Shown here: positions 54,441-64,000 of the stretch, piece after piece
Position numbering within the stretch: the first letter of the stretch is position 1
Layout: each line of letters opens with the position of its first letter
NCBI GenBank assembly: GCA_033064195.1
Contig: JARBJD010000212.1
Location: forward strand, 1-64,000
From: Blattamonas nauphoetae
Taxonomy: Eukaryota; Preaxostyla; Oxymonadida
Direction of reading: 5' to 3'
Length of the DNA stretch: 64,000 nt
The notes under the pieces: model-generated
What the model was told of the DNA's origin: nothing
What the model saw: the letters and a program-made list of their open reading frames with translations, nothing else
Database searches by the model: none
Translations under genes and position numbers: made by a program

Positions 54441-56316
54441 ATGTCGGAAACAAAAAGGAAAAAAGATAAAGACAAGTCAAAACCGAAAGTTTCATCTTCC
54501 ATTTCTCTCATTTCACCTTCTTTCTCTGAAAAACTCAGTACAAAGCCGATCAACTCGTTTGTATCTCTATTCAGCCGTTTATTTCTCTCCACATGCTCGC
54601 AACTCCCTTTTCATGCCATATTCATCATATTAGGATATCTTTGAGCACGACCTCAAAGAGCATAAGACCCGGCAAAACCCGAACTCTGTCTCGCCAACGA
54701 AACCAAGCCAGGATTCCACAAAAGAGACAATCCACTCACCATCCAAGATAATGGCAGAATATCAAGAACCGGCAGTGGTATGACAATCAGTCTTTTGTTC
54801 AGATTTTGCTCCAATTCACGCAGTATGCAGACAAGACAATCATCGAACAAACAGCGGAACAGCGCAATAAAGATGAGAAGCAAAAGCAGAAAGCAAAGAA
54901 AAGTGAAAAGAAGCAGAAGGAACAAGAAACTCCCAAATCGGACAGAAAAGCACATGAAAAGTCTGTGTCCTTTGAGTCTTTTCTCTCGATCCCATTTTAT
55001 CTCATATCGTTCTTGTTTCCCATTTCTATCAATTATGTCTGTTCACACTCACTCTCTCTGGTTGTCTTCCTCTCATTTCAGGAGCAAAAAAGAAGATAAA
55101 GAAGACAAGGAACTGGACAACATCTTCCTAGATCTCGCCAAAATTAACCCATCCATTGCGCTTTCACCTTACTCAACTCGGTTTGTCAATTTTCTCAACT
55201 TCATGTCACAGCCGCACTTCGTCTGAAGCGTCTCCAGTCAAGACAAAGCCACATTCTGGCACGGTTGTTGTCAAACCATTGCTTAAGGATCTGCGGAAAG
55301 AGGAAAAGAAGGAAAGAAAGCGAAGGGAAAAGAAGGGAGAAGGGAGGAAAGATGGGCATGGACGGAAGAGGGGCAGAAGTCAGGATAACAAGAACGTGGA
55401 GGACAAAGAGCACAAGAATGCTAATCAGAATGATGAAAATGATGGGGACAATGACAAATCGCCTGAAACTGATGCGAACAAGGATCAACAGAAATCTGCG
55501 AATGATCCGGGGGAAGATGATGATAAGGGGAAATCGTCTCGAAAAGAAGAAGATTGGATGCGGAGGATTCGTGAGGAAGTGTGGAACGAAGCGTTCGAGC
55601 GGATCGAATCAAGAATGAGTGCAATGACAGAACTCGACCAGAAAAGAGAAGAAATCAGAAAGAACGAGATGAAAAGAGAAAAGAAAGGGATGGAAGACAA
55701 AGCAAAAAAGCTGAAGGAGCGAACAAATCGAGCGGACGACGTTGTTCGGGAAAAACGGGAGGCCCAAAATCAAATGCTGGCTGAACGAGAAGAGGAAAGA
55801 AAACTGAAGGAATTAAAAGAAGAGGAAGAAAGATTAAGTGGAACACTACGCCAACATCGATCAGTGCAGGAATCCGAGCGATTGAAGGAAGTGCGGAAGG
55901 AGATCGCAAGGAGGGAGAAGGAGAAGGAAGAAAAAGACGAGAAAAGAAAGGAAGAAGAAAGGGAGAGGAGAGAAGAAGTGGTGAAGAAAGCAAAAGAAAG
56001 GAAGAAGAAGCAAAAGCAAAGAGAGAAAGAGAAGAAAGAACGAAGAGAAAGGAAGGAAGCGCAGAAGGCATCCGATAAGCAAAGAAAGGACGACCAAACA
56101 GACAATGAGCAAAAGAAGGAAGGAGAACACTCGTCTGATGAGAAAGAAGAGGAAAGAGGAGAGGACGAAGGAGATGGGGAAGATGAGGGATTCGGATATG
56201 AAGAAGGGAAAGACGAACCCAGCGATGGTGAAAGGGAGGAAGAAAACGGTGAGAATGAAGGAAATGATGAGCAGGATGAGGATGAGTTCGAAAAGGACAG
56301 TGAACATACGGAATAA
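54441..56316 (+). CDS. Highly charged coiled-coil protein, five introns
   Basis: Spliced CDS of 516 codons: exons 54441-54488, 54539-54556, 54634-54777, 54824-54960, 55082-55180, 55212-56316. The introns are 50, 77, 46, 121 and 31 nt, all GT-AG, and the joined lengths keep one frame throughout. The start is MSETKRKKDKDKSKPK. The middle includes DIFEHDLKEHK and ELDNIFLDLAKINPSIALSP. The last exon is a long coiled coil of Glu, Lys and Arg (RREKEKEEKDEKRKEEERE at about residues 340-360), with a final acidic tail of Glu/Asp (DEGDGEDEGFGYEEG). Low complexity prevents family assignment. It might be a nuclear or cytoskeletal scaffold, which is inference. Exon 2 is only 18 nt. Confidence 0.8.
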
Positions 56317-56717
56317 ATCAGTATAAGATCGTTCAGTCATATTCTTAAGTCATCATTCGCTTTTCATTGTGACCCAGAGTTATTTTTATTGTCTTTCTTT
56401 CATTTCACCATTGACCTTTACGTCCATCAGGCACATGTGAGTTAGAAAAGGAATCTTGATCGACCCAAATTGATCGAAGTGCTGGACAAACATGACAACG
56501 AAGACTATTCTCTTGAAGATCAGTCCAATGATGTGCCCAGATATACAAATCAACCTGATCGTAGCGAACTTGAAATATTCCCTGTCTCTTAATCACATCA
56601 GACTGTAGATCGTCCCATTATTTTTTTTAATCAACAATTGTCATAGTTGGGGCACCAATAGAACAACAATGACATTCTCGGACGGTATCCCCTTCTTCGC
56701 TTCATCGTCATTATCAT
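56317..56717. other. Intergenic region, nothing assigned
   Basis: A short minus-strand ORF (63 codons at 56405-56596) has no family features. No repeat or RNA gene seen. The plus-strand ATG at 56718 follows an AT-rich stretch. Confidence 0.35.
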
Positions 56718-57601
56718 GTGATTGATCCAGAATACGCTCCATTCCTGAATTGGAATCCGAATCACCCTGCGACAGCTGACCAAGTTGGATATGCCTTTAT
56801 ATCACTTGTTTCGATGGTGAAAGATAGCTACATCTTTGATGAGGAGCTTCTTCGAAAAGCCTCTGCGTTTTTGTTTTCTATCCACTGGCAAATCACTCCC
56901 TCATTCAAAATCAGTCCTTTAATGGAGTTCCTTGAACAATCAGCCGTGGGGTATATACTCTCCATCATTCTCCAATGTTTCCACATTAAAAACTCGCACC
57001 ATCTCGCACTTATCTCCTCAAAACTCATTTCCAGAATTGTTTCGACCTGATCAACATCTTCGATCTTGGCGTTCGGCCCTCGTCTCCCGAAACTCTCCGC
57101 TGGCTTCTAAAGGGCCCCTACACAGATTCCCAATCAATCCGAGATTTGGTGCTGCAGGAAGTGTTGATCCCAATCGAACCAACACTCGTCCAGATCGGGC
57201 GCAATCCTCACCTTTTGTCGTGCAATTCAGAATTCAAAAACTCAATGCAATTGCTGTCGCTTGTCTTTGAAGCGGGTGTGTACCACCAACCAACACTAAA
57301 TTTTCTTTGTTCTTCTCGCATCCCGATGATCTTCCAGTCGCTTCGTCCCGAATTGAACGACGTAATCGCCCACAGAATCATCATGCATTCCATGTCCAGA
57401 TGCTTCCGCAAATGGACATGCTATGGAGCCGAATCTATGGGCAAAGGGAAACAAATGCTGCAGACACTGGAACAGGAAGGATCCAGAGATGATCTCGAAC
57501 AAATTCTGCTTCATGAAAAATCAACGATTGATGGATCCAACGTGAGACGCTACTCGTTCCGAATGGCGAATCGCTTGGGTTTCAACTGTCGTCGCCCTTA
57601 A
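56718..57601 (+). pseudogene. FLNW-family member with one frame break
   Basis: The first block (56718-57044) begins MIDPEYAPFLNWNPNHPATA and continues GYAFISLVSMVKDSYIFDEE and KASAFLFSIHW, the counterpart of FLNW, SLVATV and SLEAKAVKFL. Near 57040 the frame stops with IVST, and one base later resumes as FDLINIFDLGVRPSSPETLR, then LVLQEVLIPIEPTLVQIGRN (compare VLVPSExYICHLCxNR), FEAGVYHQPTLNFLCSSRIP (compare CPYxQPTMDFVLRMPV) and MLQTLEQEGSRDDLEQIL (compare MLRMEGMEDVIEEKL). No intron fits the break. It is a diverged member with a shorter N-terminus than the copies at 30307, 34056 and 37509. Confidence 0.65.
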
Positions 57602-58395
57602 TGGATGACTCATTTCGGGTCAAACGTCGTTTTTCTCGTCAATCCCCTCCATCCGCGCACGCTCTGGAAATCACAAATCAAGACGGCCGGATCACACGTA
57701 AACATGAATTATCACCGTTGTAATTTGGATATCGACCGCATATCAGACATTCTCCTCTTTCTGCCATCGCTAAGAATCGTGCAGAGCCGACAAGTTGCCG
57801 TCGAGATTCATCCCACATTTCTCTCTTCCCACTCTCCAAAAGTCGCTACATTGTTGCCTGCACCTCTTTATCTCGTCCACATCTGTTCAACCTCCTCCAT
57901 TCGCCAGATCGAACACACAGCCGAGCTCCACCCATCTCCTCCCCTCTCATCGTGATTCAACATCAATAACAGTTGCATCGTCTGTTTGTGCTCTGTACAG
58001 TGTACGTTAGATTGGGTTTGCTTATCTTCTTATTCCATCAGAGGCAGACATTCAGAACAGTAGCAACCACCACTTCATGGACAGCTATATCAGCTCCTGG
58101 ATGATTGAAGGAACTGAAAAGATGTGCAGAGGGGATGTCTTACTGTGGATTTTGCACCAAGAAGGATTTGGAGACGATGATGATTTGATCGAACCCATTC
58201 AAGCTCGATTTTATCGAGAGTCTCCTGATTTATGAATTTTGACACATAGTGACTGACATCTTCGCGATAATTATCACTGGTATAGAATACTCACCACTGA
58301 TCGACGCGGTAGAACGAATGAATGCAGAATCGCTCTCAACTTTTTTTCGGTTCTGAAATTGTTTTGGTTTGATCTCATCAAACAATCTCTCCAAA
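57602..58395. other. Gap with a small FLNW-like tail relic
   Basis: 58077-58235 encodes 52 residues ending in ILHQEGFGDDDDLIEPIQAR, similar in shape to the family end signature (EGxEDVIEE). The rest of the stretch, 57602-58070, contains weak open pieces without family. About 90 bp before the SPRY-like gene at 58396 resemble the sequence before the one at 59370. Confidence 0.35.
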
Positions 58396-59061
58396 ATGGG
58401 AGCATCAGAAAGTCGAAAACAGATTCAGAAAAAAATAAAGCACTTGGAAAAAGAATTAGCCCAAATAAAAGCCAATCTAAAAAAACAAGACGAAGGAGTC
58501 GACATCAAAATCGGATCAACAGCGATAGAACGATACACTGGAAAGGAATGGACAGTTTATGAATTTGTCTTCAGAAAAGCGGACTCTAACTTCGCAACGC
58601 TTCTCTCGTTCGAGTTTGGTGCGGTTGTTTCACGTCTGTCCCTCAACATACAAAAGGGACCAACAGACACATTCGCAGTTGGTCTTATATCGTCCAGTCA
58701 GAGCAACGAAGCTCTCAAAATCTACTTTCCTGTTCTTGTGGGAACAGCAGCATGGGAATTGTTTGCAGACGGACGATGGGCGATTCAGTCAGGTTCACAC
58801 ACACACCAAGGATCAGCTTGTGAGGCAGGGAAAAAGGGACAGCGAATAGTGCTGGAGGCTGATGGGCGAGAAGGCAAAAGAACGTTGAAACTGTCACAAG
58901 ATGGAAAGACACAGCCTGTCTACTTCACCAACATCCCAGTTCCATTCCGATTCGCTGTGTTCATCGACCACTTCGACGATGCAGTTGAGATTGAGTCAGC
59001 TGAAGTTGTGGAAAAGCCGCTGTTGAGTGGAGGGAAAATTCCGGTCGAGATGGAGCTTTGA
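58396..59061 (+). CDS. SPRY-like protein with MGxxxS start and coiled-coil leader
   Basis: 221 residues from ATG 58396, which gives MGASESRKQIQKKI; an in-frame ATG at 58369 lies in the shared upstream region and is less likely. A basic coiled coil (KKIKHLEKELAQIKANLKK) precedes the SPRY-like body: GSTAIERYTGKEWTVYEFVF, LSFEFGAVVSRLSLNIQKGP, VGLISSSQSNEALKI, GTAAWELFADGRWAIQS, GQRIVLEADGREGKRTL, LSQDGKTQPVYFTNIPVPFR and VEIESAEVVEKPLLSGGKI. The first of a tandem pair with the gene at 59370. MGxxxS predicts N-myristoylation. Function unknown. Confidence 0.75.
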   Translation: MGASESRKQIQKKIKHLEKELAQIKANLKKQDEGVDIKIGSTAIERYTGKEWTVYEFVFRKADSNFATLLSFEFGAVVSRLSLNIQKGPTDTFAVGLISSSQSNEALKIYFPVLVGTAAWELFADGRWAIQSGSHTHQGSACEAGKKGQRIVLEADGREGKRTLKLSQDGKTQPVYFTNIPVPFRFAVFIDHFDDAVEIESAEVVEKPLLSGGKIPVEMEL

Positions 59062-59071
59062 AACTCCACAC

Positions 59072-59094
59072 ACCACCTCACACTTTCCTCATTC
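59072..59094 (+). promoter_or_regulatory. Conserved 3' motif after an SPRY-like gene
   Basis: ACCACCTCACACTTTCCTC followed by ATTC begins 10 bp after the stop codon. Confidence 0.6.
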
Positions 59095-59369
59095 TTTTCG
59101 CTCTTCATTATTCCTTTCTCACACACAAATGTTCTTTCACAAGACTTTTTTCATGTGAAACACAGTGAAACAACTAGCCGTGGTTTTTAGTCATTTCTCT
59201 TGATATTGGAATTTTACAGATGAATGGATGATCTAGTCAATATCATCGACACTGAGGGACAATTTTCGCTGTTGGGTGACACTGTGGAGTGATTGATGGC
59301 AGAATTCATTCCAACTTTTTTTTTATTGAAAATTGTTTTGGTTTGATCTCCTTAGAAACTCAGACCGAA

Positions 59370-60065
59370 ATGGGAATGACAGTAAGCATGAGGTATGTTG
59401 AGCATACAGTGAAGGAACAGAAAAAGGAATGGGAAGAGAAACAAAAGCTCAGGAAATTGGAAATTGAAGTGGCCGAAGCGAAAGCCTATGTCAAAGCAAA
59501 AGAACTGTCCAAAATCGGAAGCGCTGCAATCAAAATGTTCGACCAAGCTCATTGGACAGTTTCTGGAAATGTCTTCTCAAAATCACAAGTCAGTGATGCC
59601 TCGTTCATGTCGTACTCGTTCGGGCCAGTTGTCGTTCGCTTGACAATGACAATTAGTAGTGGACCGACCTGTACTTTCGATGTTGGGATTATCTCGTCCA
59701 AAAGAGCCAACAATGCTCTCACAGACAACTTTTCCAATCTGAATGGAGGAGGAGGATGGGATTTGTATCTTGGTTGGCAATATTACACGCGGGACGACAA
59801 ACAACAATCCTTTGATAAAGGATGTGAGGAAGGAAGAGTGGGACAGCGAATAGTGCTGGAGGCTGATGGACGAGAAGCAGAGCGAAGCTTGAAACTGTCA
59901 CAGGACGGAAAGACTCAACCAAGATACTACATCGGGATTCCGGTTCCCTTCCGATTCGCTGTATACATGCTCAGTGAAAACGATGCAGTTGAGATTGAAT
60001 CAGTTGAAGTTCTAGCAGAGCCGCAGATGGTTGGAGGGAAGGAGCGAGCTTGTATGGGATACTGA
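59370..60065 (+). CDS. SPRY-like protein with MGxxxS start (tandem copy)
   Basis: 231 residues from ATG 59370 (MGMTVSMRYVEHTVKEQ), chosen over in-frame upstream ATGs because it reproduces MGxxxS and the spacing of its neighbour. A long coiled-coil leader (KEWEEKQKLRKLEIEVAEAK) precedes IGSAAIKMFDQAHWTVSGNV, SYSFGPVVVRLTMTISSGP, VGIISSKRANNAL, GGGGWDLYLGW, GQRIVLEADGREAERSLKL and YYIGIPVPFRFAVYM. The end VGGKERACMGY differs from the VGG(K/T)IPVEM of the others, so the last residues have changed. Upstream DNA repeats that of the gene at 58396 (caactttttt, ttgttttggtttgatctc), showing that promoter and gene were duplicated together. Confidence 0.75.
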   Translation: MGMTVSMRYVEHTVKEQKKEWEEKQKLRKLEIEVAEAKAYVKAKELSKIGSAAIKMFDQAHWTVSGNVFSKSQVSDASFMSYSFGPVVVRLTMTISSGPTCTFDVGIISSKRANNALTDNFSNLNGGGGWDLYLGWQYYTRDDKQQSFDKGCEEGRVGQRIVLEADGREAERSLKLSQDGKTQPRYYIGIPVPFRFAVYMLSENDAVEIESVEVLAEPQMVGGKERACMGY

Positions 60066-60075
60066 AGCTTCACAC

Positions 60076-60098
60076 ACCACTTCACACTTTCCTCATTC
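60076..60098 (+). promoter_or_regulatory. Conserved 3' motif after an SPRY-like gene
   Basis: ACCACTTCACACTTTCCTC followed by ATTC begins 10 bp after the stop codon. Confidence 0.6.
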
Positions 60099-60429
60099 TT
60101 TTCTCGCTTCGATGATGTCAATCACACACTGAACTCTTCTTTGACAAGGATTTCTTCATGTGAAGAGAAATGGTTTTGTCTCCAATGTCCGCCCGCAGTG
60201 AAGACATTAAATCAAAAAGATCCGTGTCGATCGAGATTTGATACCATCCTTTGGGCCTAATTGAGTACTTGGAGATTCAGACACGAAATGATAGGCTGAT
60301 CCAGTGAGTTGATGAAAGAGGTCAACGAGAGGTGACCGAGAAGGTGATGAGGCGATGTGGACAATCTTTCGATTTGATTGAGGGTTAGTACAGAAAGTGC
60401 TGGAGTTGAAAACGGGGCATTTCAGACAA

Positions 60430-60790
60430 TTTGACAGGACGAGCATCGGTGCAGTGAACGTGGCGGGAGGGATGGTGACTCTAAGCGAGATAAAGCTGGG
60501 AGATCAGCGGAGAGGAAGATGAGGACGAGTGGGGGGACGCTGGTGTTCGTGCAGAGTGGGGTTCTGTGGATCGAGAACACGATATTCCAGCACATTGCGA
60601 AGGAGTATCGAGGCGATGGAAGAGTAGTGGTGTCGCTTGGGGGGACGATCGGTCTGAGGAACGTCGTGTTCAAAGACTGCACAGCGTCGACGCGTGCTCA
60701 CTGTGTGCTGGTCTCTCGCAGCTCATTCTCGGCTGATACAGTGAAGATGTTGAACGTGCCGCTCTCGGATGTGGCAAGCTCGGTGGAGAC
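60430..60790 (+). pseudogene. Beta-helix surface-protein relic
   Basis: The pieces VNVAGGMVTLSEIKLGDQ (60450-60510) and GTLVFVQSGVLWIENTIFQH, then GRVVVSLGGTIGLRNVVFKD (60530-60690), show the alternating beta pattern of the beta-helix surface protein at 20967-22907. A frame change lies near 60515, no start or membrane span is present, and the frame runs into a minisatellite at 60785. It is a fragment of a related gene. Confidence 0.5.
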
Positions 60791-60925
60791 GATGGCTGGA
60801 GACGAGGGCTGGAGATGATGGCTGGAGACGATGGCTGGAGACGAGGGCTGGAGACGATGGCTGGAGACGATGGCTGGAGACGATGGCTGGAGACGATGGC
60901 TGGAGACGATGGCTGGAGATTCAGA
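60785..60925. repeat. 15-bp minisatellite, about 9-10 copies
   Basis: Units of acgatggctggagac with one variant (acgagggctggagac). It interrupts the beta-helix relic. In frame it would encode Glu-Thr-Met-Ala-Gly or Asp-Asp-Gly-Trp-Arg repeats. Confidence 0.95.
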
Positions 60926-61121
60926 CCACGGTGGAGTCGGAATCTACTCAAATGGTTCACCATTCTCCGCGCTCTGAGCACATGGCACAAACTTTGGAGC
61001 AAAGATGGATTCAAGACGGCTCGACCGCTGACATCCGCATCTTGCTTGGCTCGTCTGGATGGTTAGCGAGATGGTGAGCTTCTCGGATGGACTTTCAGAG
61101 GTCGAAGGAAGACAACCGTCG

Positions 61122-63686
61122 TCATTTCCTTTCGAGATGGTTTCGTCGGATGGTGTCGAGGAGAATCCCAATCACAGCAACTCCTTTCTCGTAGTCATCC
61201 AAGAACGCCGAACACGACACAGCGAATAAAAAATGATCCAACACATCTCGCTTCACCAATTCCATCCGAACAGCATCAGATACGACTCTGACATAGCGAT
61301 GGAAGAACTCGAAGGCAGCAGACATCAGTGCTGGATATGGGGATCTTTCAAGCATATGAAAGTGATGAGAAAGCAAACAGAAGACACTCAAAGATGAACG
61401 TGAGGATATTGTGTCCAGTGGGAGAAGAGAGGAAATCTGGGAAATGATGAGAACAGTGAAACAATACCAAAAGATGTGAAGTATCGCACACAGAGAGAGA
61501 GAATGCTACTGTCGTCGTTGGGAGTGAGTTCTCCAGATATCATTGCCCCAACGGTTTTCCAGTCTGATTGGATGTGTGGAGTTACGAGTGAGCGGATGCC
61601 AGAGTGAGAGGAGAGAGTTTTGACGCCGCTTTGCTGAGCACCAGCCAGAGAAGGAAGATGGCAGAGGAGAGGAGAGTCGAAGTGAGGAGGATGGCTGAGC
61701 CAGTGAAGATACACAACACTTTCACCAGCTAACGTCATGAACTCCAACTCATCTTCCTCCGGATTCGAATCGAGCGGCGTCAGCATGCTGAACACTTTGG
61801 CGAGAGATGAACACGCCCCGAATGGAGAAGTGTAATCACCATAATATGTGACAACATCGAACAGATTGATTCGAGTGTCGATTGGTGCACTGTCGAGGTG
61901 AGCAGTGGAGAGCAGAGTGTCGAGAAGGCAAGGAGGAGGGAACAATCCGAAGAGGTCGAAAATGTCTTCGTGTGTGGCGTCCTGACCTGATGCTTCGACG
62001 TCAAGCATTTCAAGGAGATGGTTAACTGTCTGTTGATCGAGATTGAGTGGGGGACATCGAAGAAGGAGAGAGTGCAGTCCAACATAAGCGGTGAGGAGGA
62101 ACTTTCTCGAAGAGCAAACATGCACGTTATTCCAGAATTCGAGAAGTGCGTCTGGATCATCGCGGACAAACCGTTCGAACATCAGATCCATCGGGAAGAA
62201 AGAGTGTCTGCATCTGGGGGCGATGGAGGTGTTGTTGAGATATATGGCCGGTTTCAGTCGGAGTGGCATGTTGGGGATTCTTAAGTTCGATTCGATTGCG
62301 ACGAGGTCGGTTAGTGCCGAAGGGAAATCACATCCGCGAAAGACAGACAATAACGGCCCAAGGCGGGCTGCGAGTGGAACCATGTAAAGATCCAATCCTA
62401 CCTGCTTTGAAAACAATCTCGGATCGCTGGCTATACGTGACAGCATCTGATTCCTCTTCTCAAATTTATGAAGGAAGTCCATTTGCCATTGAAACGACAT
62501 CGTCAATACATCATTCAAGATGATTGTCCCGACAAAGTGACACGCTCTGAAGAAGAGCTGGATATCGCTCAAATCTGCAGCCAGAAATCCGCTGAAATCG
62601 AAATCAGTCTCTTTTACGAACGATGTCTTCCCAATCTCGGTTTGAAAATGCACCCACCCCGCCCACAGCCACAGAAGTGCCATTCTCGCCCAATAATTGT
62701 CATCGTAGAAAGCCGTTCGGAGCGTTTGAAATCGGCGTTCGCGAGGATCATAAAACTTCTGATGAAATACCCCGCTTTCACAGAAAAGATGGTAACATTC
62801 ATACTGAACAGTGGGATTGGACGAGTGGAGACCAGAAATGAGGCTGTTTTCGAAAGCGTTGACATCAACAATGCATTTGGTGGATTTCGTCGCTTGGACG
62901 ACGGCACTACACCGACGGAGAGCTGCCACCACTTTCCTGTCGTCGGTGTCGTCGAACAGCGAAGAGTGAAACTTTTCGTTGAGATCCACGATTAGAGGAA
63001 TCGGTTGGAAGTCTTCATCGAGTTTCGAATCCGATTCCAAGGCTGGACGAATGATCCACGGGAAGGATTTTGGTGGTGGTCGCGTGAGGAGGTCATGAAT
63101 CGTCAAAAGGATCTGTCGAGAATGACGAACATTTGAGTCTCCATGGAATAACACCTGGTTATATACGTAGTCTTGAGGATCAGGAGAAGATTGGTGGTGA
63201 AAAGCAGACACGGCTGTGGAGCGGAGTTGAGTGTCAGCTGTCGTTGGAAAACGACAAGAGTCAGCGAAATCCTTCTTGTCGATTGGAGTTGGGTTGGCTC
63301 GGAGTTGATGTTTTGTTTGGAGTGAGAGGAGTGTGGTTCGAAGACAGCGTGATTGGAGGAAAGAAAGATCAGGCTGAATGAAACGATGAACGGAAAGGAG
63401 AACACACCAATGATGTCTCACCCTTTTCCACCATCTCCAACATCGTCACCCATTCTTTCCAGTCATGATAGGTCGTGTGAACTTTCTCCATCGAGTGTGT
63501 TTCTTTGACCTGCCTCACCGCATTCAGAAGCTCTTCCGACTTGTGAACGGCATCTCCGCGCAGGAGGGAGTGTTCAGTGGGAACGAATCGGTGTCGATTG
63601 TCGGAGTGAAGAACAAAACGTGTGAAAGATGAGGAAATCATACGAATCACAGAATCACTCATTTGTGCATATTTGGGAGCAGTCAT
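61122..63686 (-). CDS. Alpha-helical protein, four exons (unnamed)
   Basis: Spliced CDS of 818 codons on minus: exons 63686-63408, 63373-61468, 61436-61388 and 61344-61122. The introns are 34, 31 and 43 nt with GT-AG ends, and all joins keep the frame. Joins read EKGETSL|PDLSFLQSR, VRYFTSF-D-FLSSPTGHN and TFIF-E-SPYPALMSA. The start MTAPKYAQMSDSVIRM is preferred; the frame is open further upstream but T-rich. The protein is Leu-, Phe- and His-rich, helical, with no motif I recognise. It ends AVSCSAFLDDYEKGVAVIG and RNHLERK. It resembles the other large helical genes of the window in style, but this one is intact. Function unknown. Confidence 0.75.
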
Positions 63687-64000
63687 TCCGGCTTCCGGTA
63701 TTTGGTTCTCATTTTTTTTTAGGGAAAGGGTTGATCTCAACTTATCCGCGAATTTAAGAAAAATAAAAAAAATAGAGCAGTGAGTGACATTGATACGATC
63801 ACACGAGATGGTGGTTTGTTCCTCAATTTCAATGTCTTCCTGCTGAAGACGGTGTGGAGTCTCAGTCACGGACAAAAGTAAGTGGCCACCCCTTCCTGCA
63901 TTTATGAACAGATGATTTTTCACACTTTTTTCGTAAACACTTCACATTCATGAAAGACGGTAATTTTTCAAATATAAAACAAGAATAGTGTGGTGAAGTG
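63687..64000. other. Right edge, no gene seen
   Basis: AT-rich sequence upstream of the minus-strand gene, with long T and A runs near 63710-63780. The minus frame is open from 63923 but has no coding character before 63686. Confidence 0.35.

Noticed and set aside
55655-56340. Several hydrophobic minus-strand ORFs (Phe/Leu/Ser-rich)
   Set aside because: They are antisense to the Glu/Lys/Arg-rich exon of the coiled-coil gene; codons for charged residues read as Phe/Leu/Ser on the other strand.
1-64000. Retroviral, LTR or capsid-bearing elements
   Set aside because: I found no reverse transcriptase, integrase, protease, capsid or long terminal repeat signature; all mobile DNA recognised here is of the plain DNA-transposon kind.

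Overview
This is a window of nuclear DNA from a protist, most likely an oxymonad-type metamonad close to Blattamonas. That assignment is inference. It rests on very short GT-AG introns (about 30-50 nt), dense lineage-specific gene families without familiar names, kinases whose catalytic loop reads HGD instead of HRD, a beta-helix surface protein with one membrane span and a cysteine-rich tail, and abundant minisatellites. Nothing in the window looks prokaryotic.

Layout. 1-6240: two minisatellite fields flank a broken DDE transposase remnant. 7577-20675: three large alpha-helical genes lie on the plus strand, all damaged. One holds a 499-bp transposon with a clean 8-bp target duplication. Another contains a 4.8-kb, almost perfectly uniform 24-bp array. 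20967-25057 (minus): a beta-helix surface-protein pseudogene, a broken kinase fragment joined to it, and an intact SH3+RRM protein gene. 25621-28317: a weak membrane-protein gene, a small minisatellite and unassigned DNA. 28318-40280: a cluster of paralogues of an unnamed ~355-residue alpha-helical family (called FLNW here, from its N-terminal motif), some intact and some broken, one split by a 926-bp transposon, mixed with decayed coding DNA. 40566-43136: an SPRY-like gene and a nearly complete pogo/Tigger element. 43856-49004: a large protein kinase gene with six tiny introns. 49204-51845: a distant FLNW relative and casein kinase 2 beta. 52020-53588: a transposon nested in another transposon. 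53624-56316: a divergent pair, a GyrI-like domain gene and a five-intron gene for a highly charged coiled-coil protein. 56718-60065: another FLNW-type gene and a tandem pair of SPRY-like genes. 60430-63686: a beta-helix relic and a four-exon alpha-helical gene on the minus strand.

The most interesting system is the pair of co-located families, FLNW helical proteins and SPRY-like proteins. They are interleaved and sometimes fused at their edges. Three of the SPRY-like proteins, and the kinase at 43856, begin with MGxxxS, an N-myristoylation signature. All four SPRY-like genes share a nearly identical motif just after the stop codon. Functions are not known. Reading frames here must be spliced by eye, because the tiny introns often keep the frame open and create false motifs.
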